Shown: positions 46,893-53,580, counted from the stretch's first letter. The stretch: DNA of 64,000 bases from Rhodocytophaga aerolata (GCF_030503435.1 NZ_JAUKPO010000022.1:1-64000), one strand, 5' to 3'. Notes: a model not told the origin generated them from the letters alone. Numbers and translations: made by a program.

Positions 46893-46925
46893 ACACATGT
46901 TTGCCACCATTTTAAATAGATATTA

Positions 46926-47789
46926 ATGAATAAAATAGTTTTAATTTTAATGATTTCTGTTTTCTCTGCGGTTTCTTGCAATAAGAGCAGTAATTACAAA
47001 CCTCAAGGATTAAGAAAATTAAGCGACACGGAAATCATAGAACATGCCAAAACTGGAAACTACATAAGTGAAAATACAATATTCAAGGATAGTGTAGGCA
47101 ATATTGTTTCCAGAGATGAACTTCGTCAAATGAACACCGAAGAAATTTTCGGAGATCAGTATGTAAATGCTGATAATAAGATAGTAGAGGTAGTACTAAG
47201 AAAAGCCACCAATGAGGATAAAGCATTAATAAAAAAGCTGAAAGAAGGTTTTGAAATTGAGGATGAAGCTGTCACCATTATAGATATTGATTGCTCTGAA
47301 GTAGAGAAAATTTTAGAGGCTGTTTACCAAGTTGACCAAGATAATCGCAAAGGGGGAGTAGTAGCAAATACTGATATTGACAAGGAGAACCAGCAAATTG
47401 TGGTAAGTACGATTGAAAAATGTGGTTTTCCATCGGTTGAAAAGCATGGAAATAGGAGTGTAGAAGCCGTATTTCTGGTGATCCAGCATGCAGGAAAAAG
47501 TTTAAGAGAAAAATACTTTCCACAAATTAAGAAAAGTGCAGATCAGGGTGATCTACAGTGGAGTCTGGTTGCCCTCATGGAGGATAGGATGTTGATGGAT
47601 AGAGGAGAAAAACAAAAGTATGGCTCCCAGGTTCAAAAGAAGAATGGAAGTGACAAATGGAGCTTGTACCCAATCGAGGATCCGCAAAATGTAAATAAAA
47701 GGAGGGCGCAAGTCGGTTTAGGCCCCATTGAAGAGTATTTAAAACATTTTGGTATTGATTATAACACAATAAATGAGAACGGTGGCTAA
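46926..47789 (+). CDS. Cassette 1: DUF6624-like lipoprotein
   Basis: 287 aa. MNKIVLILMISVFSAVSC is a lipoprotein signal. The C-terminal half has features I associate with DUF6624: DQDNRKGGVVANTDIDKENQ, VFLVIQHAGKSLREKYFPQI, LALMEDRMLM-like segment (VALMEDRMLMDRGEKQKYG) and DPQNVNKRRAQVGLGPIEEY. The N-terminal 100 residues are a less conserved extension with MORN-like SDTEIIEHAKTGNY and KDSVGNIVSRDE. Function unknown. The stop codon TAA is part of the first core (GGCTAAC) of the attC-like site, a feature common in true cassettes. Confidence 0.8.
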   Translation: MNKIVLILMISVFSAVSCNKSSNYKPQGLRKLSDTEIIEHAKTGNYISENTIFKDSVGNIVSRDELRQMNTEEIFGDQYVNADNKIVEVVLRKATNEDKALIKKLKEGFEIEDEAVTIIDIDCSEVEKILEAVYQVDQDNRKGGVVANTDIDKENQQIVVSTIEKCGFPSVEKHGNRSVEAVFLVIQHAGKSLREKYFPQIKKSADQGDLQWSLVALMEDRMLMDRGEKQKYGSQVQKKNGSDKWSLYPIEDPQNVNKRRAQVGLGPIEEYLKHFGIDYNTINENGG

Positions 47790-47874
47790 CACCTGCTTCG
47801 CCTATTAGCTGCCTGCTACAGCAAAGGCTAACGCTTGAAAAGCTCGCCAAAAGGGAAGCGGTGATCCATTGTGC
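47784..47874 (+). repeat. attC-like site A (91 bp)
   Basis: Outer core GGCTAAC at the left and ATTGTGC at the right; inner arms CACCTGCTT and GGGAAGCGGTG pair imperfectly with an offset, as the L boxes of attC do. The centre shares CACAGCAAAGGCTAACGCT-like sequence with site B (here ACAGCAAAGGCTAACGCTTG). The right core does not have the canonical GTT. Confidence 0.7.
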
Positions 47875-47895
47875 TCAAGATAAAAAAGAAAGACT

Positions 47896-48156
47896 ATGAT
47901 AAAAGGAGTCAATTTAGCCTACTACGAAAAGAAAGACTGGGCTCGCTTTCTAGAAATGATTGACGATAAAGGAGCTATGCATGAAAAGTGGGAGGATTGG
48001 TACAAAGAATATCAGAAGGTGAAAAAAAGGCTGAAGGAAGAGGGATTTGCTGTTAGAGAAGTAAAAATTGATATTGATGAGCTGTATCGCTATTGCCAAA
48101 CTCGAAAGATTGCCTTAGATGGCAAAGCACGTTCTCAATTTGCGCAAACCAAATAA
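47896..48156 (+). CDS. Cassette 2: 86-aa protein of unknown function
   Basis: MIKGVNLAYYEKKDWARFLE, then a helical, charged body (KWEDWYKEYQKVKKRLKEEG) and a short beta-alpha end (VREVKIDIDELYRYCQ, DGKARSQFAQTK). It is cytoplasmic by prediction. I cannot name a Pfam family. It fills its cassette: 28 nt from the left boundary to the ATG and 21 nt from stop to the next attC-like site. The short size and stand-alone ORF are usual for cassette genes. Confidence 0.75.
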   Translation: MIKGVNLAYYEKKDWARFLEMIDDKGAMHEKWEDWYKEYQKVKKRLKEEGFAVREVKIDIDELYRYCQTRKIALDGKARSQFAQTK

Positions 48157-48177
48157 AGGATAAAAGAAAAGCCAAGG

Positions 48178-48268
48178 GCACAACACCTGCTTGGTCCTCT
48201 CAGCGGCCTTCCACAGCAAAGGCTAACGCTAGAAAGGCACCCCGCAGGGAAGCCGTGCTCTGTTGGGC
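48178..48268 (+). repeat. attC-like site B (91 bp)
   Basis: Left core GCACAAC, right core GTTGGGC, which is a canonical GTTRRRY. Left arm CACCTGCTTGG and right arm GGGAAGCCGTG match those of site A. The length is identical to A and the central 20 or so bases are nearly the same, so A and B share an origin. Confidence 0.75.
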
Positions 48269-48308
48269 GAGAGCAAAAAAAATGATATATTAGATAAAAA
48301 ATAGTAGT

Positions 48309-48542
48309 ATGGAATATATAGCTGATAGAATCACTATTAACGAGAAAGTGTGTAATGGTAAGCCAACAATTCGTGGTAAAAGGATTACCGTGCAAACAAT
48401 TTTAGAATTTTTGGGTGCAGGGGAAACAATTGAAGAGATTCTGCATCAATATCCGAGCCTTGAAAAGGAAGATATTACAGCCTGTATCCAATTTGCCTCT
48501 CAATTAATGAACCGCAGTTATATCATTAAATCGGTAGCCTAG
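48309..48542 (+). CDS. Cassette 3: DUF433 antitoxin
   Basis: 77 aa. YIADRITINEKVCNGKPTIR and GKRITVQTILEFLGAGETIE, then YPSLEKEDITACIQFA, are the standard DUF433 pattern, a small helix-turn-helix-like domain. DUF433 proteins are antitoxins for DUF5615 PIN-like partners; the next gene is exactly that, with its ATG directly after this stop codon. The pair forms one module inside a single cassette. Confidence 0.9.
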   Translation: MEYIADRITINEKVCNGKPTIRGKRITVQTILEFLGAGETIEEILHQYPSLEKEDITACIQFASQLMNRSYIIKSVA

Positions 48543-48884
48543 ATGCCTAAATTTTTGATAGATGCAAACTTGCCTTATTATTTTTCACTATGGAATAATG
48601 CTGATTATATTCATCAAAAAGATATCAATGATGAATGGGAGGATGAGCAGATTTGGCAGTATGCCAAGGAAAATAATCTTGTCATTATAACCAAAGACAG
48701 TGATTTTTCAAACAAAATTTTACTCAAAGAACCACCACCCAAAGTTATTCATATTCGGTTTGGCAATATGAAAATGAAAGAGTTTTTCAACACGATTACA
48801 GCTATCTGGCCACAAGTCATTGAAATAAGTAATACGCATAAACTTGTTAATGTCTTCAAAGACAGAATTGAAGGGATTGATTGA
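48543..48884 (+). CDS. Cassette 3: DUF5615 PIN-like toxin (putative RNase)
   Basis: 113 aa. MPKFLIDANLPYYFS holds the first conserved Asp, DEWEDEQIWQYAKENNLVII and TKDSDFSNKIL the later acidic residues of the Mut7-C/PIN-like fold, and VIHIRFGNMKMKEFF the C-terminal strand. These proteins are presumed nucleases held inactive by DUF433 partners. All key acidic residues are present, so it looks intact. The stop is 9 nt before attC-like site C. Confidence 0.9.
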   Translation: MPKFLIDANLPYYFSLWNNADYIHQKDINDEWEDEQIWQYAKENNLVIITKDSDFSNKILLKEPPPKVIHIRFGNMKMKEFFNTITAIWPQVIEISNTHKLVNVFKDRIEGID

Positions 48885-48893
48885 GAAGCCCTC

Positions 48894-48983
48894 GCCCAAT
48901 ATTAAACCCAAGCGCCAACTTTGGCACAACCGCGCAAAGCTTTACACGAGCCAAAAGTATGCGTGGGTTCATGTTCATTATAT
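48894..48983 (+). repeat. attC-like site C (90 bp)
   Basis: Left core GCCCAAT and right core ATTATAT. Strong inner arms: AACCCAAGCGCCAACTTTGG (48905-48924) pairs with the end GTATGCGTGGGTT region (about 48951-48969) with two small gaps. Its sequence differs from A and B although its length is the same. Confidence 0.7.
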
Positions 48984-49030
48984 GACAGTAATAGAGCTAG
49001 AAGAAATAACAATATGTTCAAACTTAGTTT

Positions 49031-49816
49031 ATGAATAAACAACTCTTAGTTTTTGCCTTTTGCTTGCTTAGTTTAGTCTTCCCAAGTAGTGCACAAGTAT
49101 CCTTGATCCCTAAAGTAGGTATGAGTTTTGGCACCTATCAAGTAAATAAAGTGGAAGATAGTGAGTATGTGGTAGGCTTTGCAGCAGGGCTTGGTATACA
49201 ACTGCCTATTCCACAGAACCCCATCTTCTCCTTTCAACCAGAAGTGAATTATATCCAAAAAGGCACTCATTATCGAAAAACCGATACTCCCACCAACACA
49301 CCTGTTGATTTACCCCTGCAGGTTGAAAGTAGAAATAGACTCAACTACCTAGAGATTCCCTTACTTGCTAAAGTTACCTTGGGTAAGGGGGCACTCAAGT
49401 ATTATTTTATGGCAGGCCCCTCTATAGGAATTGCCTTGGGTGGCAACTACAGGAGTCAACTAACGAATACAAGTCAAACACTTATCGAGCAAGAAGGCAA
49501 AATACGATTTAAACAAAAACCTGCTCATTATACTGGCCAGGATGCCTTTTTTTATCCGGCGGGGTATAACCGCCTAGACGTAGGTATACAAATAGGGACA
49601 GGCATAGGCTTGCAGGTAGGCAACGGGATGCTGCTAGCCGAAGCCCGGTATGGACGAGGATTAACTTATTTACTTAAGCATCATATCATGTATATTAGAG
49701 AAACTCACCCGGATTTTGGCGAGATAAAAGTTGAGTTTGACCGACCTGCTGATATGAAAAGTCGCACATTTGTTATCAGCCTGGGCTATATGATTGCCTT
49801 TGGTAAGATCAATTAA
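49031..49816 (+). CDS. Cassette 4: PorT-like outer-membrane beta-barrel protein
   Basis: 261 aa. Signal peptide MNKQLLVFAFCLLSLVFPSS ending SAQ, then amphipathic strands with aromatic girdles typical of the outer membrane protein beta-barrel (PorT/OmpW-like) family: LIPKVGMSFGTYQV, FSFQPEVNYIQKGTHYR, YLEIPLLAKVTLGKGALKYY, FMAGPSIGIALGG. It ends with an aromatic strand GYMIAFGKIN. Finding an outer-membrane barrel as a cassette gene is unusual. It has 54 nt of leader after the cassette boundary. Confidence 0.85.
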   Translation: MNKQLLVFAFCLLSLVFPSSAQVSLIPKVGMSFGTYQVNKVEDSEYVVGFAAGLGIQLPIPQNPIFSFQPEVNYIQKGTHYRKTDTPTNTPVDLPLQVESRNRLNYLEIPLLAKVTLGKGALKYYFMAGPSIGIALGGNYRSQLTNTSQTLIEQEGKIRFKQKPAHYTGQDAFFYPAGYNRLDVGIQIGTGIGLQVGNGMLLAEARYGRGLTYLLKHHIMYIRETHPDFGEIKVEFDRPADMKSRTFVISLGYMIAFGKIN

Positions 49817-49848
49817 AGCAACCCATAAAAATCAAAGAAAAAACCGGC

Positions 49849-49940
49849 ATATAACGTCAAATTCAAGCCGACAACCGGTGCCCCATAGCTTACAGGCTCA
49901 GCACAGCACACGGTTTGCGGTAATTTTTGAGCCATTGTGT
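49849..49940 (+). repeat. attC-like site D (92 bp)
   Basis: Left core ATATAAC, right core ATTGTGT. Arms TCAAATTCAAGCCGACAACC and the end GGTTTGCGGTAATTTTTGA pair imperfectly over about 25 bp. It is the last such site; the bases that follow do not find a complementary partner downstream, so the fifth cassette is lost or the array ended here. Confidence 0.65.
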
Positions 49941-50112
49941 GTAGCCGGATTCTCAAGCTCTATTAATGAGTACGAGCATACTCCTTTGAGGATGAAGGAT
50001 TATCTAGTGGAGAAGGAGGTAGTTACCTGCTTTGTGAGAGCAGAAGGCAACCCTATGATCGGTGCCTAGCATTTTTGATGGAACCATGTTGGTAAAAGAT
50101 GCTGGCAGTTAA
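49941..50112 (+). pseudogene. umuD remnant 1 (5'-truncated, frameshifted, catalytic Ser lost)
   Basis: Starting exactly after attC-like site D, one frame reads VAGFSSSINEYEHTPLRMKD, then ATCFVRA-like VTCFVRAEGNPMIGA. This matches the UmuD/S24 family from the Ala-Gly autocleavage site onwards. The catalytic Ser of GDSM is Pro here (GNPM). One extra C after MIGA breaks the frame; afterwards SIFDGTMLVKDAGS continues to the stop at 50110-50112. The C-terminal half with the catalytic Lys is missing. Confidence 0.8.
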
Positions 50113-50271
50113 TAAGTCAATAAAAGCCCCGGATGGGGAAAGTGTGGTCGCTTCTACTTATGGACTTTGTAATTCAAACAACCCAATTAGAATCTTTGTC
50201 CTTTTCTTGCGTATTATCTGCCCGCCTAGAATAGTATCTTGCTATTACTCCAACTATTAGCTTCGATTAAA

Positions 50272-50279
50272 TAAATTTG
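50272..50279 (+). promoter_or_regulatory. Candidate promoter of the RelB/RelE-like module
   Basis: TAAATTTG is an exact TAnnTTTG match, 38 nt before the ATG at 50317. No TTG lies at the ideal distance upstream. Confidence 0.5.
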
Positions 50280-50316
50280 TATTTTCTGCGTATATTTAAG
50301 AAAACGCAAGCTAGTT

Positions 50317-50505
50317 ATGAATAAAAATAGAGTAATTGAAACGTTAGAGAGTCTTCCGGATGAATTTGAAACAGAAACACTAATTGAAAAGCTGCTATTT
50401 ATTGAAAAAGTTGAAAAAGGCATAAAAGATGTGAGGGAAGGAAAGACAATTTCTTTACAAGAAGCAAAAAGTCAGTTCGAGACCAAATGGAGCAAAGAAA
50501 AGTAA
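50317..50505 (+). CDS. Small antitoxin-like protein
   Basis: 62 aa: MNKNRVIETLESLPDEFETE, then LIEKLLFIEKVEKGIKDVRE and an EAKSQFETKWSKEK tail. The layout, an acidic helical N-terminus with the GKTISLQEAKSQFE motif near the end, is typical of the antitoxin partners of ParE/RelE toxins in Bacteroidota. Its 3' end overlaps the ATG of the toxin reading frame at 50487, as in intact modules. Confidence 0.82.
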   Translation: MNKNRVIETLESLPDEFETETLIEKLLFIEKVEKGIKDVREGKTISLQEAKSQFETKWSKEK

Positions 50506-50790
50506 GTCTTTGAAGAGACGGCTTACAATGACTTAGAAAGTATAGAAGCCTACATTAGTCAAGACTCACCTACCATAGCCCGTAACTTCATCAATTTGAT
50601 TTTTGATAGAATTGAACGCTTAGCTACCTATGCAGAATCCGGTAAAATAATCCGTGAATTTAACAATGAAAATATCCGAGAGTTACTTTTGAAGAAATAC
50701 CGCATTGTCTATCAAATCATCAGTGAAAAGGAAGTAGTTGTATTAAGAATAGTACACAGTTCAAGGTTATTAGACTTAGACATCGACTGA
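50487..50790 (+). pseudogene. RelE/ParE-type toxin gene with an N-terminal frameshift
   Basis: An ATG at 50487 gives MEQRKVSL and then a stop; the rest of the toxin is in another frame from 50506: VFEETAYNDLESIEAYISQD, SPTIARNFINLIFDRIERLA, LLLKKYRIVYQIISEKEVVV, LRIVHSSRLLDLD. These are the strands and helices of a full RelE/ParE toxin, with the conserved Tyr/Arg/His in its last third. A one-base frameshift near 50500-50506 separates start and body. A TTG at 50596 would start too late to make a whole domain. So the toxin is probably dead, or made by frameshifting. Confidence 0.72.
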
Positions 50791-50822
50791 CAACTTCCAC
50801 TGTTAAAGCAAGTGGGAGTTGT
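50790..50822 (+). terminator. Terminator of the toxin-antitoxin module
   Basis: ACAACTTCCAC (50790-50800) pairs with GTGGGAGTTGT (50812-50822), one G-U pair; no T tract follows. Confidence 0.5.
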
Positions 50823-51012
50823 CAGAGTCTCATTAGCTACTTGAAAAGATTACCGCATACTAAAAAAGTTGAATCCGCTGCTTGACTTCCTGCCTGCAAA
50901 TTTTATCATTTGCTGGGCTACATGAATAATGTAGCAGGCTAGCTTTTACTCTGTGACTATTTTGTAAGGTAGTCACGCAGTAAACCTCTGCCTTTGTTTC
51001 CTGCAAGGTATA

Positions 51013-51184
51013 AACCGGGCTTTCAAGCACTGCTTGAGAATATGAGCACGCTCCTTTGAGGATGAAGGATTATCTAGTGGAGAATGATATGGCAACTTGC
51101 TTTGTGAGAGCACAAGGCAACCCTATGATCGGTGCTAGCATTTTTGATGGAATCATCCTGGTAGTAGATACTAGTAGTGGATAA
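51013..51184 (+). pseudogene. umuD remnant 2
   Basis: A second umuD fragment, about 88 percent identical by eye to remnant 1 over 120 bp: GFQALLEN (other frame), then EHAPLRMKDYLVENDMATCF and VRAQGNPMIGASIFDG, ending IILVVDTSSG and a stop at 51182-51184. It has the same Pro in place of the catalytic Ser. A frameshift near 51040 separates the first part. Two short hairpins (about 50919-50943 and 50953-50980) lie upstream. Confidence 0.75.
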
Positions 51185-51247
51185 GGCAATGTGTGCCTGA
51201 AATCTTGTAGATTACGCTTATCTGTTAATCATCTAAATTCTATCCCC

Positions 51248-51685
51248 ATGAATTCTACGATAGTTAAAAGCATCCAGGTAGTTGTAGAAAAAGATTCACT
51301 ACTTGCCACCATTCACGCAGGTAAGCACACCTTTCTCATTGATGAACCCCTAGAGGCAGGCGGCAGCAATCAGGGGCCTGACCCGTATGAGGCGCTGCTT
51401 GGAGCCTTGGGAGCCTGCACAGCCATCACCCTGCGTATGTACGCTCAAAATAAAGGCTGGCCCCTAGCGCGTATTAGCATACGCTTAGGGCATCAGAAAA
51501 ATTATAGCCTGGATTGTCAAAATTGTGAGCAGCCCTCCTCGAGGCTAGAGGTGATTGAAAAAGTGCTCCTGTTAGAAGGAGATCTATCTTCTATGCAACT
51601 AGAGCGGCTAAAGAACATTGCGGATAAATGCCCGGTGCAAAAAACATTGTCTTCAGGACTTATGATCCACTCTGTCCTTGCTTGA
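51248..51685 (+). CDS. OsmC-family protein
   Basis: 145 aa from the ATG at 51248 (MNSTIVKSIQ); an in-frame start at 51191 would add 19 residues without family character. The core GGSNQGPDPYEALLGALGAC, with the peroxidatic-type Cys, and the second Cys in NIADKCPVQKTL are the signature of OsmC/YhfA-like proteins, which reduce organic hydroperoxides or bind small ligands. The two Cys are both present. Extra Cys in LDCQNCEQPSS is unusual and could bind a metal. It is monocistronic. Confidence 0.88.
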   Translation: MNSTIVKSIQVVVEKDSLLATIHAGKHTFLIDEPLEAGGSNQGPDPYEALLGALGACTAITLRMYAQNKGWPLARISIRLGHQKNYSLDCQNCEQPSSRLEVIEKVLLLEGDLSSMQLERLKNIADKCPVQKTLSSGLMIHSVLA

Positions 51686-51845
51686 GATCAGTTACAGCAG
51701 GGGAGTAGGATAGTGTTTAGCTGATGCTGTTTTCTAAGCTATTAGTTACTTGCAACGATCAGCGGTAGCTAGCTCATTGTAAAAGCTATTTCATCTTTGA
51801 TCAAAAATTCCCTAGCCTATGTGTCCCTAGCCTAGGTGTTTTACT

Positions 51846-51890
51846 ACAGAAGGCAAGCATCTTTTCGCTCTTGCCTTCTGTATTTCTCCA
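51846..51890. terminator. Bidirectional terminator
   Basis: ACAGAAGGCAAG (51846-51857) pairs perfectly with 51870-51881, followed by ATTTCTCC. It is between the convergent genes ending at 51685 (+) and 52066 (-). The remaining bases of 51686-52065 show nothing else. Confidence 0.7.
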
Positions 51891-52065
51891 ATAGAAGAGG
51901 GATATGCTAAATAAAGCCAGGATAGACTTTATTCCATAATTCCTTGCGCCTACTTGATCAATTTAGCTTTGAGGGAAGCTGTTTATCCTTTCACTCTTAT
52001 CAGGTATCCATTAGCTTTACTACCCTTAATCTAGTTACAAGCAGCCGGATAGGGGCACAGGCAGA

Positions 52066-53580
52066 TCAGCTGGCGGCAATGAACTGAAAAAGCTGATTAT
52101 TGCCGCCATGCCAGGGATACTGCACCATTCTTGCTCCGTTATCCAGGCTCCCTCCATGTACATCCAGATACATGCCGGAATGTTTGAGGCGGATGCGGTA
52201 ATGGTCGCCGATTGGCTCAATGGCAAACTGCTGGTTATCTCCTCTATGGCACTCCCACTGCTGAAGCCTGGCAAGGGGACTTAAGGCAAATCCTTCCAGG
52301 TCCAGGCATTTTCCGCTGTGCTTGGCCCGGATGCAGACATAGCCATCGGGCATGGGCTCTACAATAAACCGTTGGTTATCTCCCCCGTGCCGGTCAAACT
52401 GGATAAGCGGACGCCCATTGTTTGCACCAGAAAACCAGTCGATGTTGACATCAAATACTTTTCCGCTATGCCGGGCTTGAATAATATACGTGCCGGGTCC
52501 TTTGTAGCCGCCAGTGCCGTAATGGGTTCCAGGGTCAATTCCAGAAACAAGGTCTATATTAACCTCACTACTTGTCGCAGGAGCAAGGGTTGGGAGTAGT
52601 ATCCAGTGTCCATGCTCAGAAAGGTAGCTCACGCCAAAGCGGTACCTGCCTGCTTGTTCCCCAAAGCGTTCGATCACCTTATGTAGCCTTACTTCCTCTC
52701 CGGGAGCAAGCGTAGTGATGGGAAGTCCCGTGCCTAGATCCCCATCGCGGTTACGGTTTTGCGGGTCCCGTGCCCAGAGAAGCAGGTGCCGCAGATGCGC
52801 CGGATGATCGCCATAATTTCTTATAGTGGCCTCTATCTCCAGGCGCTCGCCAACCTGCCGCAGGCCATCTCCTATAGGAGCACTCACCCGGATGCCGCTT
52901 GCCATGCCTAGATCCAGGTAGGTAGGCCTGGAAGCCTCCGTTAACAGATCCGGAACCAGCGGATTTAGCTCCAGCTGCACAAAGTAGCTGCCATAGCTAA
53001 GGGCTGTGTGGCTTTCTTGTCCGCTTCCATGCTTATGCACAATGCGTTCTCTGCCTGGATCTGCTTCTAGCATCATTTCTTGATCGGGATGGTTTGGATC
53101 ATAGATGTAGATACGCAAGGGATTTTCCTCATAGCCATAGGCCAGTACCTGGTGGCCAATCAGGTTGCCCCGCTCGCTGCTGCGAAGGCCTAGCAGCAGA
53201 AACTGATTATGATCAATGGCCCGTTTAATGCGGTCAAAGTCGCCCACCGAGGCCCGGTAATGGTCGCGCAGCACGTCACTGTCCGAGAGCCAGGGCCAGG
53301 AGGGAAAGAAGAAGCCGGCGGCACTGGCAAAAGAACCCATTTGTTGCCAGAAAATATACTCTCTCAGGCGGCCTCCTTCCGGTGGCAAATCATCTAAGGT
53401 TCCAAAATCATTCACCCCTTGCTTATGGGTGGGAACCGGCAGGCTGTGCCGGTAGTAATTAAAAGCGGCCAGGGCCATCCCCCCACATAAGCCATAGGTA
53501 GTAATGGGGCCGACATGATTGGTAAAATTATTTACGAAATGAAATCCGTCTCGGCTGGGAATAAAGCGTAGCTTGGGCAT
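52066..53580 (-). CDS. Papain/C39-like cysteine peptidase fused to a ricin-type lectin domain
   Basis: 504 aa without a signal peptide. The N-terminal 200 residues contain Cys32 in YGLCGGMALAAFNYY, His143 in IGHQVLAYGYEEN and Asp161/Asn163 in IYDPNHPDQE, in the order and spacing of a C39/papain-like catalytic triad. About 215-330 are an Ig/CARDB-like domain (GERLEIEATIRNYGDHPAHL). From about 355 to the end there is a beta-trefoil with three QxW-like repeats (LIQFDRHGGDNQRF, LQQWECHRGDNQQF, VQYPWHGGNNQLF), a ricin B-type carbohydrate-binding domain. It could be a contact- or phage-tail-like-system-delivered effector, which is an inference; no immunity gene is adjacent. Confidence 0.72.
   Translation of the reverse strand: MPKLRFIPSRDGFHFVNNFTNHVGPITTYGLCGGMALAAFNYYRHSLPVPTHKQGVNDFGTLDDLPPEGGRLREYIFWQQMGSFASAAGFFFPSWPWLSDSDVLRDHYRASVGDFDRIKRAIDHNQFLLLGLRSSERGNLIGHQVLAYGYEENPLRIYIYDPNHPDQEMMLEADPGRERIVHKHGSGQESHTALSYGSYFVQLELNPLVPDLLTEASRPTYLDLGMASGIRVSAPIGDGLRQVGERLEIEATIRNYGDHPAHLRHLLLWARDPQNRNRDGDLGTGLPITTLAPGEEVRLHKVIERFGEQAGRYRFGVSYLSEHGHWILLPTLAPATSSEVNIDLVSGIDPGTHYGTGGYKGPGTYIIQARHSGKVFDVNIDWFSGANNGRPLIQFDRHGGDNQRFIVEPMPDGYVCIRAKHSGKCLDLEGFALSPLARLQQWECHRGDNQQFAIEPIGDHYRIRLKHSGMYLDVHGGSLDNGARMVQYPWHGGNNQLFQFIAAS

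Larger units (their letters stand above)
46899..49940 (+). mobile_element. Integron-like gene-cassette array, four cassettes, no integrase seen
   Basis: Four cassettes: 46899-47868, 47868-48262, 48262-48977 and 48977-49934. Each contains one ORF or ORF pair on the + strand starting 27, 28, 47 and 54 nt after the boundary, and ends with an imperfect palindrome of 90-92 bp (attC-like). The first bases of every cassette are complementary to the first bases of its own palindrome: GTTTGCCACC with GGTGGCTAAC, TTGTGCTC with GGGCACAA, TTGGGCGAG with CTCGCCCAA, TTATATGAC with GGCATATAA. That is expected only if each cassette was once a circle closed through its attC. No intI is in the window, so this fits a CALIN (attC cluster lacking an integrase). 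Confidence 0.75.

Noticed and set aside
46245-49940. Reading the palindromes at 47.8-49.9 kb as simple terminators or REP elements
   Set aside because: No T tracts follow them, their sizes are nearly constant, and terminators would not explain why each unit start is complementary to the start of its own terminal palindrome.
52066-53580. Lanthipeptide or bacteriocin ABC exporter peptidase (true C39)
   Set aside because: There is no ABC or membrane domain and a lectin domain instead; only the fold of the peptidase part is suggested.
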